Source: SW10 sp965657795
Lineage (GTDB): Bacteria > Verrucomicrobiota > Verrucomicrobiia > Verrucomicrobiales > Akkermansiaceae
Assembly: GCA_965657795.1 (NCBI GenBank)
Contig: CBFHQJ010000116.1
Location: forward strand, 1-13,837
DNA: 13,837 nucleotides
Reading direction: 5' to 3'
Part shown: positions 1-6,873 of the stretch, piece after piece
Layout: each line of letters opens with the position of its first letter
Numbering within the stretch: the first letter of the stretch is position 1
The notes under the pieces: model-generated
Told to the model about the DNA's origin: nothing
Database searches by the model: none
The model's input: only the letters and a program-made list of their open reading frames with translations
Program-made: the position numbers and the translations under genes

Positions 1-156
1 TCGGTGAGAGCGTTTGTCGAACATCCCTTCCATCTACTCAAAAACATCTTCAGGCATCGTAAGACGCGCTATCGAGGTTTGGAGAAAAACCATCATCAAC
101 TGCAGGTCCTCTTCGGCCTTGGCAACCTCGTGCTCGCGTCTCGACGAACGGCCTAG
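1..156 (+). CDS. IS5-family transposase, C-terminal end (partial)
   Basis: Frame 1 is open from the first base to TAG at 154-156 and gives 51 residues with no start codon in the window. The segment contains RAFVEHPFHLLKNIF, then KTRYRGLEKN, then QLQVLFGLGNL. This is the C-terminal signature of IS5-group DDE transposases: the VEHPF glutamate is the last acid of the catalytic DDE triad, followed by the RYRGL and LF-LANL blocks. The two catalytic aspartates lie upstream, outside the window. The protein would cut and rejoin the element's ends. An overlapping ATG-initiated frame at 14-262 is unrelated and should not be called. Whether the full transposase is intact cannot be judged from here. Confidence 0.85.
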   Translation, partial: SVRAFVEHPFHLLKNIFRHRKTRYRGLEKNHHQLQVLFGLGNLVLASRRTA

Positions 157-316
157 AAAAAATCGAATTCAGAAGAAAAAGACGAAAACTAAGAACGAAA
201 GTCTGATCAGGGATCTCAACTTAAAAGCCGAATGCCGCAGTCCGGCACAGTTTATCGGTTAATGACCTGCCGTCAAAAAACTGATTGACCAAAGATCGAC
301 TTTATTCAGTGCTTCC
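1..316 (+). mobile_element. Right end of an IS5-family insertion sequence (left part outside window)
   Basis: Seen: the last 51 codons of a DDE transposase (1-156) are followed by about 160 bp of A-rich non-coding DNA. The proposed outer end is at 316, just before CTAG (317-320), after which DUF4132-like coding sequence begins. Read inward on the minus strand the end begins GGAAGCACTGAATAAAG. This shares GGAAG and GAATAA with the terminal repeat of Escherichia coli IS5 as I recall it (GGAAGGTGCGAATAAG). Elements of this group duplicate a 4-bp YTAR target, and CTAG fits. The left end is outside the window, so neither the second terminal repeat nor the second target copy can be seen. The exact boundary is inferred. 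Confidence 0.65.
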
Positions 317-320
317 CTAG
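317..320. repeat. Putative IS5 target-site duplication (CTAG), one copy visible
   Basis: CTAG sits exactly between the terminal-repeat-like GGAAG end (minus strand, ending at 316) and the first codons that look like DUF4132 protein (S-D-G-G, from 319). IS5-group elements favour a YTAR target and duplicate it. The partner copy would be left of the window. This is an inference from position and family habit. Confidence 0.45.
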
Positions 321-330
321 TGATGGCGGC

Positions 331-1170
331 ATGTTGAAATGGCCCAAGGCCGGCACGCTTTTGCATCTCGCCCATCCCTGCGAGCTCCTGCCCGCCGAAT
401 CTTGGCATCAATGGCAACGCTTTGTCTTTGACCGTAAAATGGTGCAGCCCTTCAAGCAGGTCTTCCGGGAGGTTTATCTCTCGGTGGGAGAGGAAAAGAA
501 GGGGAAGGTTGGGCGCATTACCCGCTTTTCGGGGGACCAGATTCTACCGCGTCAGGCTTTGGCGATCCTGGGAAAATGTGGCTGGGTTGTTCATCCCGAG
601 GATGGACTTTACCGGCTCTTTCGGTCGGATGGAATCGGGGCGTGGTTAAATTTTGAGGAGGCTTATCGTGGTCTGATTTACTACGACGAACTCACGGTGG
701 ATGGCGTGACTTTCACCGGATCGGGAAAGGCGGGGAAGTCGCTGGGGCCGTGCCACGTTCCGGGCCGTGTTTTCAGCGAAGTGGCACGTGACATCGACTT
801 GATCGTGAGTGTGGCTCACGCTTCGGGAGCCGCCCCTGAAATGGTCACCAGTAGTTTGGAGATGCGGGCCGTGGTGGTTCGGGAGACTTGTCGACTTTTG
901 AAACTGGAGAATGTCACTCTCGACGGAAAGCATGTGCGAATTCAAGGAACGCTTGTCGACTATCGGATTCACCTCGGCAGCGGGGTGGTTCATCGGGACG
1001 CGGACGGCATGATCGCGATGAAATCCGAGCGTCAAAATGAACGCGGGCGGATCTTTTTGCCTTTTGCCGATGACGATCCCCGCACCGTGGAAGTGCTCAG
1101 CAGGGTCTTGCTTTTTGCAAAGGATGACAAGATCCGTGATCCCAAGCTGGCGAAGTTGCTTCGGTCCTAA
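331..1170 (+). CDS. DUF4132 (MolR-like) protein, C-terminal fragment, 5'-truncated by the IS element
   Basis: The 279-residue frame from ATG 331 matches only the C-terminal part of DUF4132 proteins, which are normally several hundred to over a thousand residues long. Recognisable blocks are LAHPCELLP near the start, QPFKQVFREVYL (about residues 35-50), SSLEMRAVVVRETCRLLKLENV, and HLGSGVVHR then FLPFADDDPRTVEVLSRVLLFAKDDKI near the end. The last blocks belong to the C-terminal domain now called DUF7737. Homology seems to begin before ATG 331: the same frame is open from 289, and S-D-G-G-M-L-K-W-P reads like the family. The ATG is therefore probably an internal methionine, and no Shine-Dalgarno sequence precedes it. 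There are no internal stops or frameshifts, which suggests a fairly recent truncation. The biochemical role of DUF4132 is not well established. This remnant is probably a pseudogene, although it could be expressed from a promoter within the IS. Confidence 0.8.
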   Translation: MLKWPKAGTLLHLAHPCELLPAESWHQWQRFVFDRKMVQPFKQVFREVYLSVGEEKKGKVGRITRFSGDQILPRQALAILGKCGWVVHPEDGLYRLFRSDGIGAWLNFEEAYRGLIYYDELTVDGVTFTGSGKAGKSLGPCHVPGRVFSEVARDIDLIVSVAHASGAAPEMVTSSLEMRAVVVRETCRLLKLENVTLDGKHVRIQGTLVDYRIHLGSGVVHRDADGMIAMKSERQNERGRIFLPFADDDPRTVEVLSRVLLFAKDDKIRDPKLAKLLRS

Positions 1171-1183
1171 GCGTTGCAGAATG

Positions 1184-2080
1184 TTAAGGGAAGGAGGCCC
1201 AGACTGATTTCAGATAAGGTGTGTCGGTGAAATCCTCGGGCATTGCGGTTGGCTCGAGGCGGGCTCCTTTGAGTTGCTTCATAAAATCTCCGGTGGTCAT
1301 GCCCCGGAAGTTGGTGCAGGCGAGGATTTTGCCGCCGGGGGCGAGGCAGGCGGCGGCGAGATCGAAGAGTAGACCGTAGTCTTTTTCGACTCTAAAGACC
1401 TTGCCTTTGTCGTCGCGGGAGAAGGTGGGGGGATCGAGGATGATGTAGTCAAAAGTGCGGCATTGCTTGGCGAAGCGGCGGAGCCAGTGGAAGGTGTCTC
1501 CTTTGCAAAAGTAATGATCTTCCGGCGACATGTCGTTAAGGCGAAAATTTTCCCGGGCCCAGTCGAGGTAAACTTGTGAGAGGTCAAGGGTCGAGGTGAT
1601 GGCTCCAGCAGATGCGGCGGCGATGGAGAAGAAGCCAGTGTAGGCGAAGGTGTTCAAAACGGTCTGGCCGGGTTTGACCATTTTGCGGAGGGCGGCCCGG
1701 TTGTCCCGTTGGTCGATGAAGATGCCCTGAGAATAGCCGGATTCAAAAGAGAGGCGGCATTTCAGACCGTTTTCGAGGCCGGTGAAGTGCTCGGGGAGTT
1801 GTTCGCTGCTGAGGTGAACGGGCGATTCTTTTTGATGTTGGTCTAGCCTTTTCCAATAAAGCGATTTCCCGAAGCTGGCGAGGGTGTCACGGATTGCCGG
1901 GTTCAAGCCCGGTCCGCTGGTGGAAACGAGCCAGCCATCGCCATAGCTTTCTAGAATGTGTCCGCGAACGTCGTCGCCCTGTCCGTCGATGAGACGAATG
2001 AGGTTGGTTTGTCCGTTTTGCAGGCTTTCGCGCTTTTTGAGGGCACGTGAGATGATTTCATGAAGGCGAGGGTTGGACAT
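1184..2080 (-). CDS. RlmI-type class I SAM-dependent rRNA (cytosine-C5) methyltransferase
   Basis: A 298-residue predicted cytoplasmic methyltransferase of the COG1092/RlmI group, whose characterised members methylate cytosine in 23S rRNA. The SAM-binding motif I reads VLNTFAYTGFFS (from residue 141), followed by an acidic D-L-S after the next strand. The catalytic motif DPPTF lies at 216-220, and ILACTNFRG carries Cys255 where RlmI-like m5C enzymes have a cysteine in the last motif. Before motif I there is G-Y-S-Q-G-I-F-I-D-Q-R, the conserved lead-in of the family. The N-terminus is shorter than in E. coli RlmI and no PUA domain is obvious. I chose ATG at 2080 (MSNPRLHEI). A longer frame to 2182 would add 34 low-quality residues and run into the divergent mutase gene. 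It converges on the DUF4132 remnant with a 13-bp gap. The exact target base is unknown. Confidence 0.85.
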   Translation of the reverse strand: MSNPRLHEIISRALKKRESLQNGQTNLIRLIDGQGDDVRGHILESYGDGWLVSTSGPGLNPAIRDTLASFGKSLYWKRLDQHQKESPVHLSSEQLPEHFTGLENGLKCRLSFESGYSQGIFIDQRDNRAALRKMVKPGQTVLNTFAYTGFFSIAAASAGAITSTLDLSQVYLDWARENFRLNDMSPEDHYFCKGDTFHWLRRFAKQCRTFDYIILDPPTFSRDDKGKVFRVEKDYGLLFDLAAACLAPGGKILACTNFRGMTTGDFMKQLKGARLEPTAMPEDFTDTPYLKSVWASFP

Positions 2081-2111
2081 TGCGCGGCGCCGTTCTAGCA
2101 TCGCAAGCGAA

Positions 2112-4019
2112 ATGAGCGAATGGAAATCACTTCTCGATGAAGCTGTGCAGCGTGGCGATGTCTCCGCTGAGGCCAGTGCCAATATTGATCTTTATCTTCA
2201 GGGGACTAATTCTCCGGTCGGGGCGGCTGCCATTACGGAATTATTGGAAGCGGGTGAATGGCAGGAGATCGATGACCGCTTTTTCAAAACGATGGCCTTC
2301 GGAACGGGCGGATTGCGTGGTCGCACGGTCGGCAAGATCGTGACCAAAGCGGAGCAGGGCGAGGGTGGCCCTCTCGATCGGCCCGAGCATCCCTGTGTCG
2401 GAACGGCTTCGATGAACTTTTTCAACCTGAAGCGCGCCATGATTGGGCTGGTGACTTACGTGAAAAAGAGCTTTGCCGGCGAAGGCCGTCCTTCGTTGGT
2501 GATCGGTTACGATACCCGCCATTTTTCGCGCGATTTTGCGGAGACCTGCGCCAAGGTGGCGACGGATTTGGGGTGTGATGCCTATCTTTTTGAAGCAGGG
2601 CGGGCGACGCCCGAGATTTCTTTTGCGATTCGCCATCTGCGCGCTGATTCGGGAGTTTGTCTCACCGCGAGCCACAATCCCTCGCACGACAACGGCTTCA
2701 AAGCTTATATCGATGATGGTGGCCAGTTGGTGGAACCTCACGCGAGCGGGGTGATAGGTGAGGTGAATGCGCTGAAGAGTGAGGGTTATGAGGCTCTTCC
2801 CGAGGCGGAGCGTGGAGAGTTGACCATTCTGGGAGCCGAAATGGACCGGACCTACATGGATAAATTGAAGACGGTCTTGCTTCGGCCCGATCTTTTGGAG
2901 GGGCGGAAGGCGAAAGTCGTTTACACCAACCTGCACGGGACGGGTGGAATTATCATCGTCCCGATGCTTCGCGAGCTTGGATTTGAGGTCGTGACAGTGC
3001 CCGAGCAGGACGGCGGAGATGGCCGGTTTCCGACGGTCGAATCGCCAAATCCGGAGAATGCTCCGGCGCTTGCGAAGGGAATTGCCCTGGCTGAAGAGGT
3101 CGGGGCGGATGCCGTTATCGCGACTGATCCGGATTGCGATCGCATGGGCGTTGCGGTGCGAAATGGTGAGGGTGAAATGGAGTTATTAACAGGGAATCAG
3201 ATCGGTTCCTTGCTGGGATGGTATCGGATTAAGACCATGTTCGATCTGGGTTGGCTCACTGAGAGTAACCGGAGTCGCGCTGTGTTGATTAAAACTTTAG
3301 TGACGACTGAATTGCAGCGATCTGTCGCTGAAAAATACGGTATTAGCGTAGTCGATACTTTGACCGGGTTTAAGTATATTGGAGAGAAGCTCAAGAAGTA
3401 TGAGGATGCTATTCCGGCTGATAAGAAAGGCGATTACAGGAGCCTTACCGAGGAGGAGAGCCGGAAGCTTCGTCTGGAGTATTCCAAATTCTTCGTCTTC
3501 GGCGGAGAGGAAAGTTACGGCTACTTGGGGAGTGATTTTGTCCGCGACAAGGATGGTAATGCTTCCGCGGTGATGTTCGCCGAATTGGCAGCTTATGCCA
3601 TGAGCGAGGGCACCACGATTGCGGGCCTTCGGGATCAGGTCTGGGGTAAATACGGGGTGCACCTCGAGCAGGGTAAATCACTCGTCATGGAAGGCGGCGA
3701 GGGAGCTCGAAAGATAGCCGCTCTGGTGGAATCCTACAGTTCCAATCCTCCTTCGGAAATCGATGGTTCTGCTGCGACTGCGGTCCGGGACTATGCCAAG
3801 GGCGGATTCTACGATCAGGAAGGCGATGAGATTCCCGAGGCAGCCATGTTGTTTGTGGATTTGTCCGATGGGCGGCGCTTCGCGGTTCGGCCGTCGGGAA
3901 CCGAGCCAAAAATCAAATACTACCTCTTTGGCAAGGGGGATGACCGTGATGGCGTCCAGAAATCACTGGATGAACTGTGGTCAGCTCTGGAAAAGGATGC
4001 GCATGAGCGCATGGGATGA
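2112..4019 (+). CDS. Phospho-sugar mutase (phosphoglucomutase/phosphomannomutase, alpha-D-phosphohexomutase superfamily)
   Basis: A 635-residue cytosolic enzyme that would interconvert hexose 1- and 6-phosphates. All four superfamily loops are present: the phosphoserine loop TASHNPSHDNG (Ser187), the Mg-binding loop DPDCDR (339-344), the sugar-binding loop GGEESYG (464-470) and the phosphate-binding loop RPSGTEPK (593-600). The length and the HNPSHDNGFKAY signature fit the longer PGM2-like phospho-sugar mutases rather than the roughly 450-residue ManB/GlmM type. I place the start at ATG 2112 (MSEWKSLL); an upstream TTG at 2073 in frame would overlap the divergent methyltransferase. No strong Shine-Dalgarno sequence is visible. 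The stop overlaps the start of lnt, implying co-translation. Substrate choice (glucose or mannose) cannot be decided from sequence. Confidence 0.92.
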   Translation: MSEWKSLLDEAVQRGDVSAEASANIDLYLQGTNSPVGAAAITELLEAGEWQEIDDRFFKTMAFGTGGLRGRTVGKIVTKAEQGEGGPLDRPEHPCVGTASMNFFNLKRAMIGLVTYVKKSFAGEGRPSLVIGYDTRHFSRDFAETCAKVATDLGCDAYLFEAGRATPEISFAIRHLRADSGVCLTASHNPSHDNGFKAYIDDGGQLVEPHASGVIGEVNALKSEGYEALPEAERGELTILGAEMDRTYMDKLKTVLLRPDLLEGRKAKVVYTNLHGTGGIIIVPMLRELGFEVVTVPEQDGGDGRFPTVESPNPENAPALAKGIALAEEVGADAVIATDPDCDRMGVAVRNGEGEMELLTGNQIGSLLGWYRIKTMFDLGWLTESNRSRAVLIKTLVTTELQRSVAEKYGISVVDTLTGFKYIGEKLKKYEDAIPADKKGDYRSLTEEESRKLRLEYSKFFVFGGEESYGYLGSDFVRDKDGNASAVMFAELAAYAMSEGTTIAGLRDQVWGKYGVHLEQGKSLVMEGGEGARKIAALVESYSSNPPSEIDGSAATAVRDYAKGGFYDQEGDEIPEAAMLFVDLSDGRRFAVRPSGTEPKIKYYLFGKGDDRDGVQKSLDELWSALEKDAHERMG

Positions 4020-5776
4020 TGGCTCGCTTCCTGAAAATCCCGGCAGCGTTGCTGAGTGGCGTGGCGCTGGCGCTGAGCTTTGCGCCTTTTGATCAGGCGT
4101 GGCTCGTTTGGGGCTGGATGTGGCTGCTTTTCCCGTTGCTTTGGACGGTGACGAAAAAACGCCGCCGTCTGAAGGCCTTCGGGCTGGCGTGGCTGGCCGG
4201 AATGGGTTTTTGGGTCATCAATCTCAAATGGCTGGGCACGGTGACCTGGCCGGGGGCGGTGGCATTATCGGCTTACCTCTCGGTTTATTTTGGGATCTTC
4301 GGAGCCTTTGCCGCTGGTTCGGCGAATCCGTGGCGAGCGAAATATGTGAGTGCCCGGACGATTCGTGATCGAGTGCGGCAAAGTCTCAAAAGTCTTGGTT
4401 ATGCGACGTTGCTGGGCGGATTTTGGTGTGGTTTGGAGTGGGTTCGTGGGTGGCTCATGACAGGTTTTGGCTGGAATGGTCTGGGAGTGACTTTCGCCAA
4501 AAACCTGATCTTGGCCCAAAATGCCGAGTATGTCGGGGTCATCGGACTTTCCTTCCTGCCGGTTTTTCTCAGTGCGGTGGCGGTGCAAACGGCCCGCCGT
4601 TTTTATCAGCAGTTTCGAGCGAATGAGGTGAAGATGCTTCATTGGGATTTTGCGACCGCTTTGCTGGTGATTATGCTCGCATTTACTTCCGGGACGATCC
4701 GGCTCTCTTCGGTGACAAACGCGCCCAAGATTGAGGGACGGGTTTTGATGGTGCAGCAGGATATTCCTCAGTTCGCCGATAAGGTTCTTTGGGAGCCATC
4801 GGAAATCGTGGAAGGCTTTGAGGACCTAACGGCAGAGGGCATGGAAGAGGTATTTCGTGAAGCCGCCGAGGCCGCGCGGGAGACGGAATCTGAGGAGGAG
4901 ATCGTGGGAATCAAGATGCCCGATCTTGTGATTTGGCCGGAGGCTTGTTTGCCGGCTTATCTTTACCTGCAAGAGGATGGCTCCATGAAGGGAGGTCCCA
5001 ATCTCGAAAGTGTTTTTGAGTATATCCACAGCTTGGGGGACTTCACCTTTGTGCTGGGGATGAACGAGGTGCTTGGGGAAACGGCCGCTGATCCCGAAGT
5101 GGATGTTTATAATTCACTGGTCATCGATGATGGGAAAGGAGGAAGAGACAGTTATCAGAAGAACCATTTGGTGATTCTTGGAGAGTTTATTCCCGATCTT
5201 CCGTTCCTACATGATCTTTATTTTCAGACGACGGGGGTGAATTTTGGCAAGGGGCTCAGTCGGGGGACGGATTTCGAACCATTGGAAGTCGAGATGGATG
5301 GGCAGATGGTCGGGGTGATCCCATCGGTCTGCTTCGAAGATACTGTGCCGCGGCTGACGCGGAGATTTGTGAGGAATGGTCCCCAGGTTTTGCTGAATGT
5401 GACCAATGACGGGTGGTTTCAGGAGAGTGAAGGATCGCTACAGCACTTTCGGAATGCTTTGTTCCGGAGCATCGAGTTACGCCGACCGACGGTGAGGTGC
5501 GCGAATCGCGGCGTTACCGGAGTGGTGACGGTGGCTGGGTCGTTGGTCGATCCTTACTCGAAGGAAAAGCGGCACCTCGTGGACGAAAACGGGAGTTATT
5601 TTCACCGCGGCTTTTTGCTCGCGTCAGTTTATGTGCCGGCTGAAGGAGGGGTGACGCTTTATGCCGCGTTTGGCGATTGGTTTGCCGTGACCGGTTTGGT
5701 TGCCGGATTGCTTTGGATGGTTGTGAGCTTTGTGATGCGAAAAAGGAGCGGCGATCTGCAGAGCGTCGGGGTTTGA
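4016..5776 (+). CDS. lnt: Apolipoprotein N-acyltransferase
   Basis: A 586-residue inner-membrane enzyme that transfers the third acyl chain to the N-terminal cysteine of lipoproteins. The N-terminal part holds several hydrophobic helices, starting with LLSGVALALSFAPF. The nitrilase-like periplasmic domain keeps the catalytic triad: Glu309 in WPEACLPAY, Lys382 in YQKNHLVILGEF, and Cys439 in SVCFEDTVPRL. NVTNDGWF and RSIELRRPTVRCANRG(V)TG are further Lnt signatures. A final helix lies at about 555-576. It is longer than the E. coli enzyme (512 residues). Two causes are a basic cytoplasmic-type segment at about 103-125 and a very acidic stretch at about 268-300, just before the catalytic glutamate. 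The ATG overlaps the mutase stop (ATGA); a second ATG follows at 4019. Its presence shows a diderm lipoprotein pathway. Confidence 0.93.
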   Translation: MMARFLKIPAALLSGVALALSFAPFDQAWLVWGWMWLLFPLLWTVTKKRRRLKAFGLAWLAGMGFWVINLKWLGTVTWPGAVALSAYLSVYFGIFGAFAAGSANPWRAKYVSARTIRDRVRQSLKSLGYATLLGGFWCGLEWVRGWLMTGFGWNGLGVTFAKNLILAQNAEYVGVIGLSFLPVFLSAVAVQTARRFYQQFRANEVKMLHWDFATALLVIMLAFTSGTIRLSSVTNAPKIEGRVLMVQQDIPQFADKVLWEPSEIVEGFEDLTAEGMEEVFREAAEAARETESEEEIVGIKMPDLVIWPEACLPAYLYLQEDGSMKGGPNLESVFEYIHSLGDFTFVLGMNEVLGETAADPEVDVYNSLVIDDGKGGRDSYQKNHLVILGEFIPDLPFLHDLYFQTTGVNFGKGLSRGTDFEPLEVEMDGQMVGVIPSVCFEDTVPRLTRRFVRNGPQVLLNVTNDGWFQESEGSLQHFRNALFRSIELRRPTVRCANRGVTGVVTVAGSLVDPYSKEKRHLVDENGSYFHRGFLLASVYVPAEGGVTLYAAFGDWFAVTGLVAGLLWMVVSFVMRKRSGDLQSVGV

Positions 5777-5812
5777 TGATATGGGCGGTCTGGAGACAGC
5801 CCCTCCTTATCA

Positions 5813-5840
5813 CTTCCGCTAAGCTAAAAGTCAGCGGAGG
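5813..5840. terminator. Possible bidirectional hairpin between convergent genes
   Basis: CTTCCGCT (5813-5820) and AGCGGAGG (5833-5840) can pair as an 8-bp stem with one G-T wobble around a 12-nt loop. It lies between the end of lnt and the last codons of the minus-strand small membrane protein, where a shared terminator would be expected. No clear T-run follows on either strand, so intrinsic termination is uncertain. Confidence 0.3.
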
Positions 5841-6117
5841 CTCCGCCGGCAGGCATGCCTCCATTTCCTCCTCCTCCATTGTTGTGTGATCCCGGCCGCT
5901 TGAAGAAGGCTGCGTAGAAAACGGCCCCGATCATTGGGATCATCAGGATGACGGTCCAAAAGAGTTTTTTGATAACATGCGCCTCACGATGTCTGAGCCA
6001 CATTCTCAGGATCATGGCCAGGCTTAGCCAGAGGACAAAACCAATCCAGAGAAGACCCAAAAGAGTGTAATTGCCCGCCTCGTCCCGGAGCGGAAAGAGC
6101 TCTTGAGCCAAGACCAT
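5824..6117 (-). CDS. Small two-helix membrane protein, PLDc_N-like
   Basis: A 97-residue protein with two hydrophobic segments, at about residues 18-41 and 51-71. The second (KKLFWTVILMIPMIGAVFYAAFF) resembles the PLDc_N module, the two-helix anchor seen at the N-terminus of cardiolipin synthases and in many stand-alone small proteins: aromatic W, then a P-x-x-G turn, then Y-x-x-F. There is no HKD phospholipase motif, so no lipid synthase activity should be assigned. The C-terminal tail is low-complexity Gly/Asn (encoded by a run of CCT/TCC-like triplets on the plus strand). The ATG directly abuts the TAA of the upstream zinc-ribbon gene, so the two are almost certainly co-transcribed. Function unknown. 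Confidence 0.75.
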   Translation of the reverse strand: MVLAQELFPLRDEAGNYTLLGLLWIGFVLWLSLAMILRMWLRHREAHVIKKLFWTVILMIPMIGAVFYAAFFKRPGSHNNGGGGNGGMPAGGASADF

Positions 6118-6822
6118 TTAAGGAAAAAGAATGGCGCTGCAGTTATCGCAATGGGCGATGGCGGCACCCGATTGCGCCAGGGCATAGGTTGCCGGGGTCA
6201 CCTGAACGTGGCAGGAGGTACAGCTTCGCTCGGTGGTGACGCGGACCACGGCCTGGCTTTCGCGCTTGTTGTAAAGTCGGTGATAGGTGTCGAGCAGATC
6301 CTCGTCATCAACCTTGGCGACCAGACCTTCCCGGGTGGCCTTGGTTTCGTCCAGCTCCGCTTTGCGTTCGTCGAGGCGGGCTTGAAGTTCGGCGATTTCT
6401 TCGTCCACAAAGCCTTGGGTCTTGGTGAGGTTCTCTTCAGCTTCGGCGATTTTCGAACGAAGGTCGTCGGCGGTTTCCATCAATTCGAGTTCGCGGGTTT
6501 CGAGGCCGTCGACCTCTCCCTCGTAGCGGACGACTTCGTCGCCAAGCTTGGTGTATTCCTCGTTTTTCTTGGTCTCGAACTGTTGGTTCTTGAGACGATC
6601 GATGGTGTTTTTACGCGTGCCGATATCCAGTTCAACATTTTTGATTTCAATCTCGTTGGCTTGAAAGTTGGACTTTGCGGTGGCGAGTGACTGGGTGTCG
6701 TTGGCAAGACGATCCTTTGCCGCTTCCTGAAGTTGGGGGATTCGAACAAGTTCCGCCTCGAGAGCCTGGATCTTTTGATCGGTGTCCTGAAGGGCGAGCA
6801 ATTGCTTTACATCATCGCGCAT
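6118..6822 (-). CDS. Coiled-coil C4 zinc-ribbon protein (COG1579/CT398-like)
   Basis: A 234-residue protein. Residues about 5-180 form a long heptad-rich, charged helical hairpin (ALQDTDQKIQALEAEL at the start, many E/K/L repeats, ERKAELDETKATREGL in the second arm). The C-terminus is a zinc ribbon with Cys201-x2-Cys204 and Cys225-x2-Cys228. The conserved lead-in LLDTYHRLYNKR(E) and the C-T-S-C-H-V-Q-V-T-P block are typical of the family. Chlamydial CT398 of this family is reported to bind sigma-54 and a type III secretion stator component, and mycobacterial relatives are zinc-ribbon proteins of unclear role. Neither function can be transferred here from sequence. It lies 51 bp downstream of the CHASE2-like gene and directly abuts the PLDc_N-like gene. 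Confidence 0.88.
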   Translation of the reverse strand: MRDDVKQLLALQDTDQKIQALEAELVRIPQLQEAAKDRLANDTQSLATAKSNFQANEIEIKNVELDIGTRKNTIDRLKNQQFETKKNEEYTKLGDEVVRYEGEVDGLETRELELMETADDLRSKIAEAEENLTKTQGFVDEEIAELQARLDERKAELDETKATREGLVAKVDDEDLLDTYHRLYNKRESQAVVRVTTERSCTSCHVQVTPATYALAQSGAAIAHCDNCSAILFP

Positions 6823-6873
6823 GACAGAGACCTAGCGTTTTCGCGCTGGCGGGGGAAGGGGAAAGGAACAACT

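Noticed and set aside
14..262. Plus-strand frame of 82 residues at the left edge
   Set aside because: It is out of frame with the clear IS5 transposase C-terminus at 1-156, and its product is Ser/Lys/Arg-rich without family resemblance.
285..313. Outward IS promoter (TTGACC at 285-290) driving the DUF4132 remnant
   Set aside because: No acceptable -10 hexamer occurs at 16-18 bp spacing.
5824..6117. Cardiolipin synthase fragment
   Set aside because: Only the PLDc_N-like two-helix module is present. There is no HKD catalytic motif nearby in any frame, and stand-alone proteins of this type are common.
6103..6690. 195-residue plus-strand frame opposite the zinc-ribbon gene
   Set aside because: It is the complement of a coiled-coil coding region and gives a Gly/Val/Phe-rich product of no known family.
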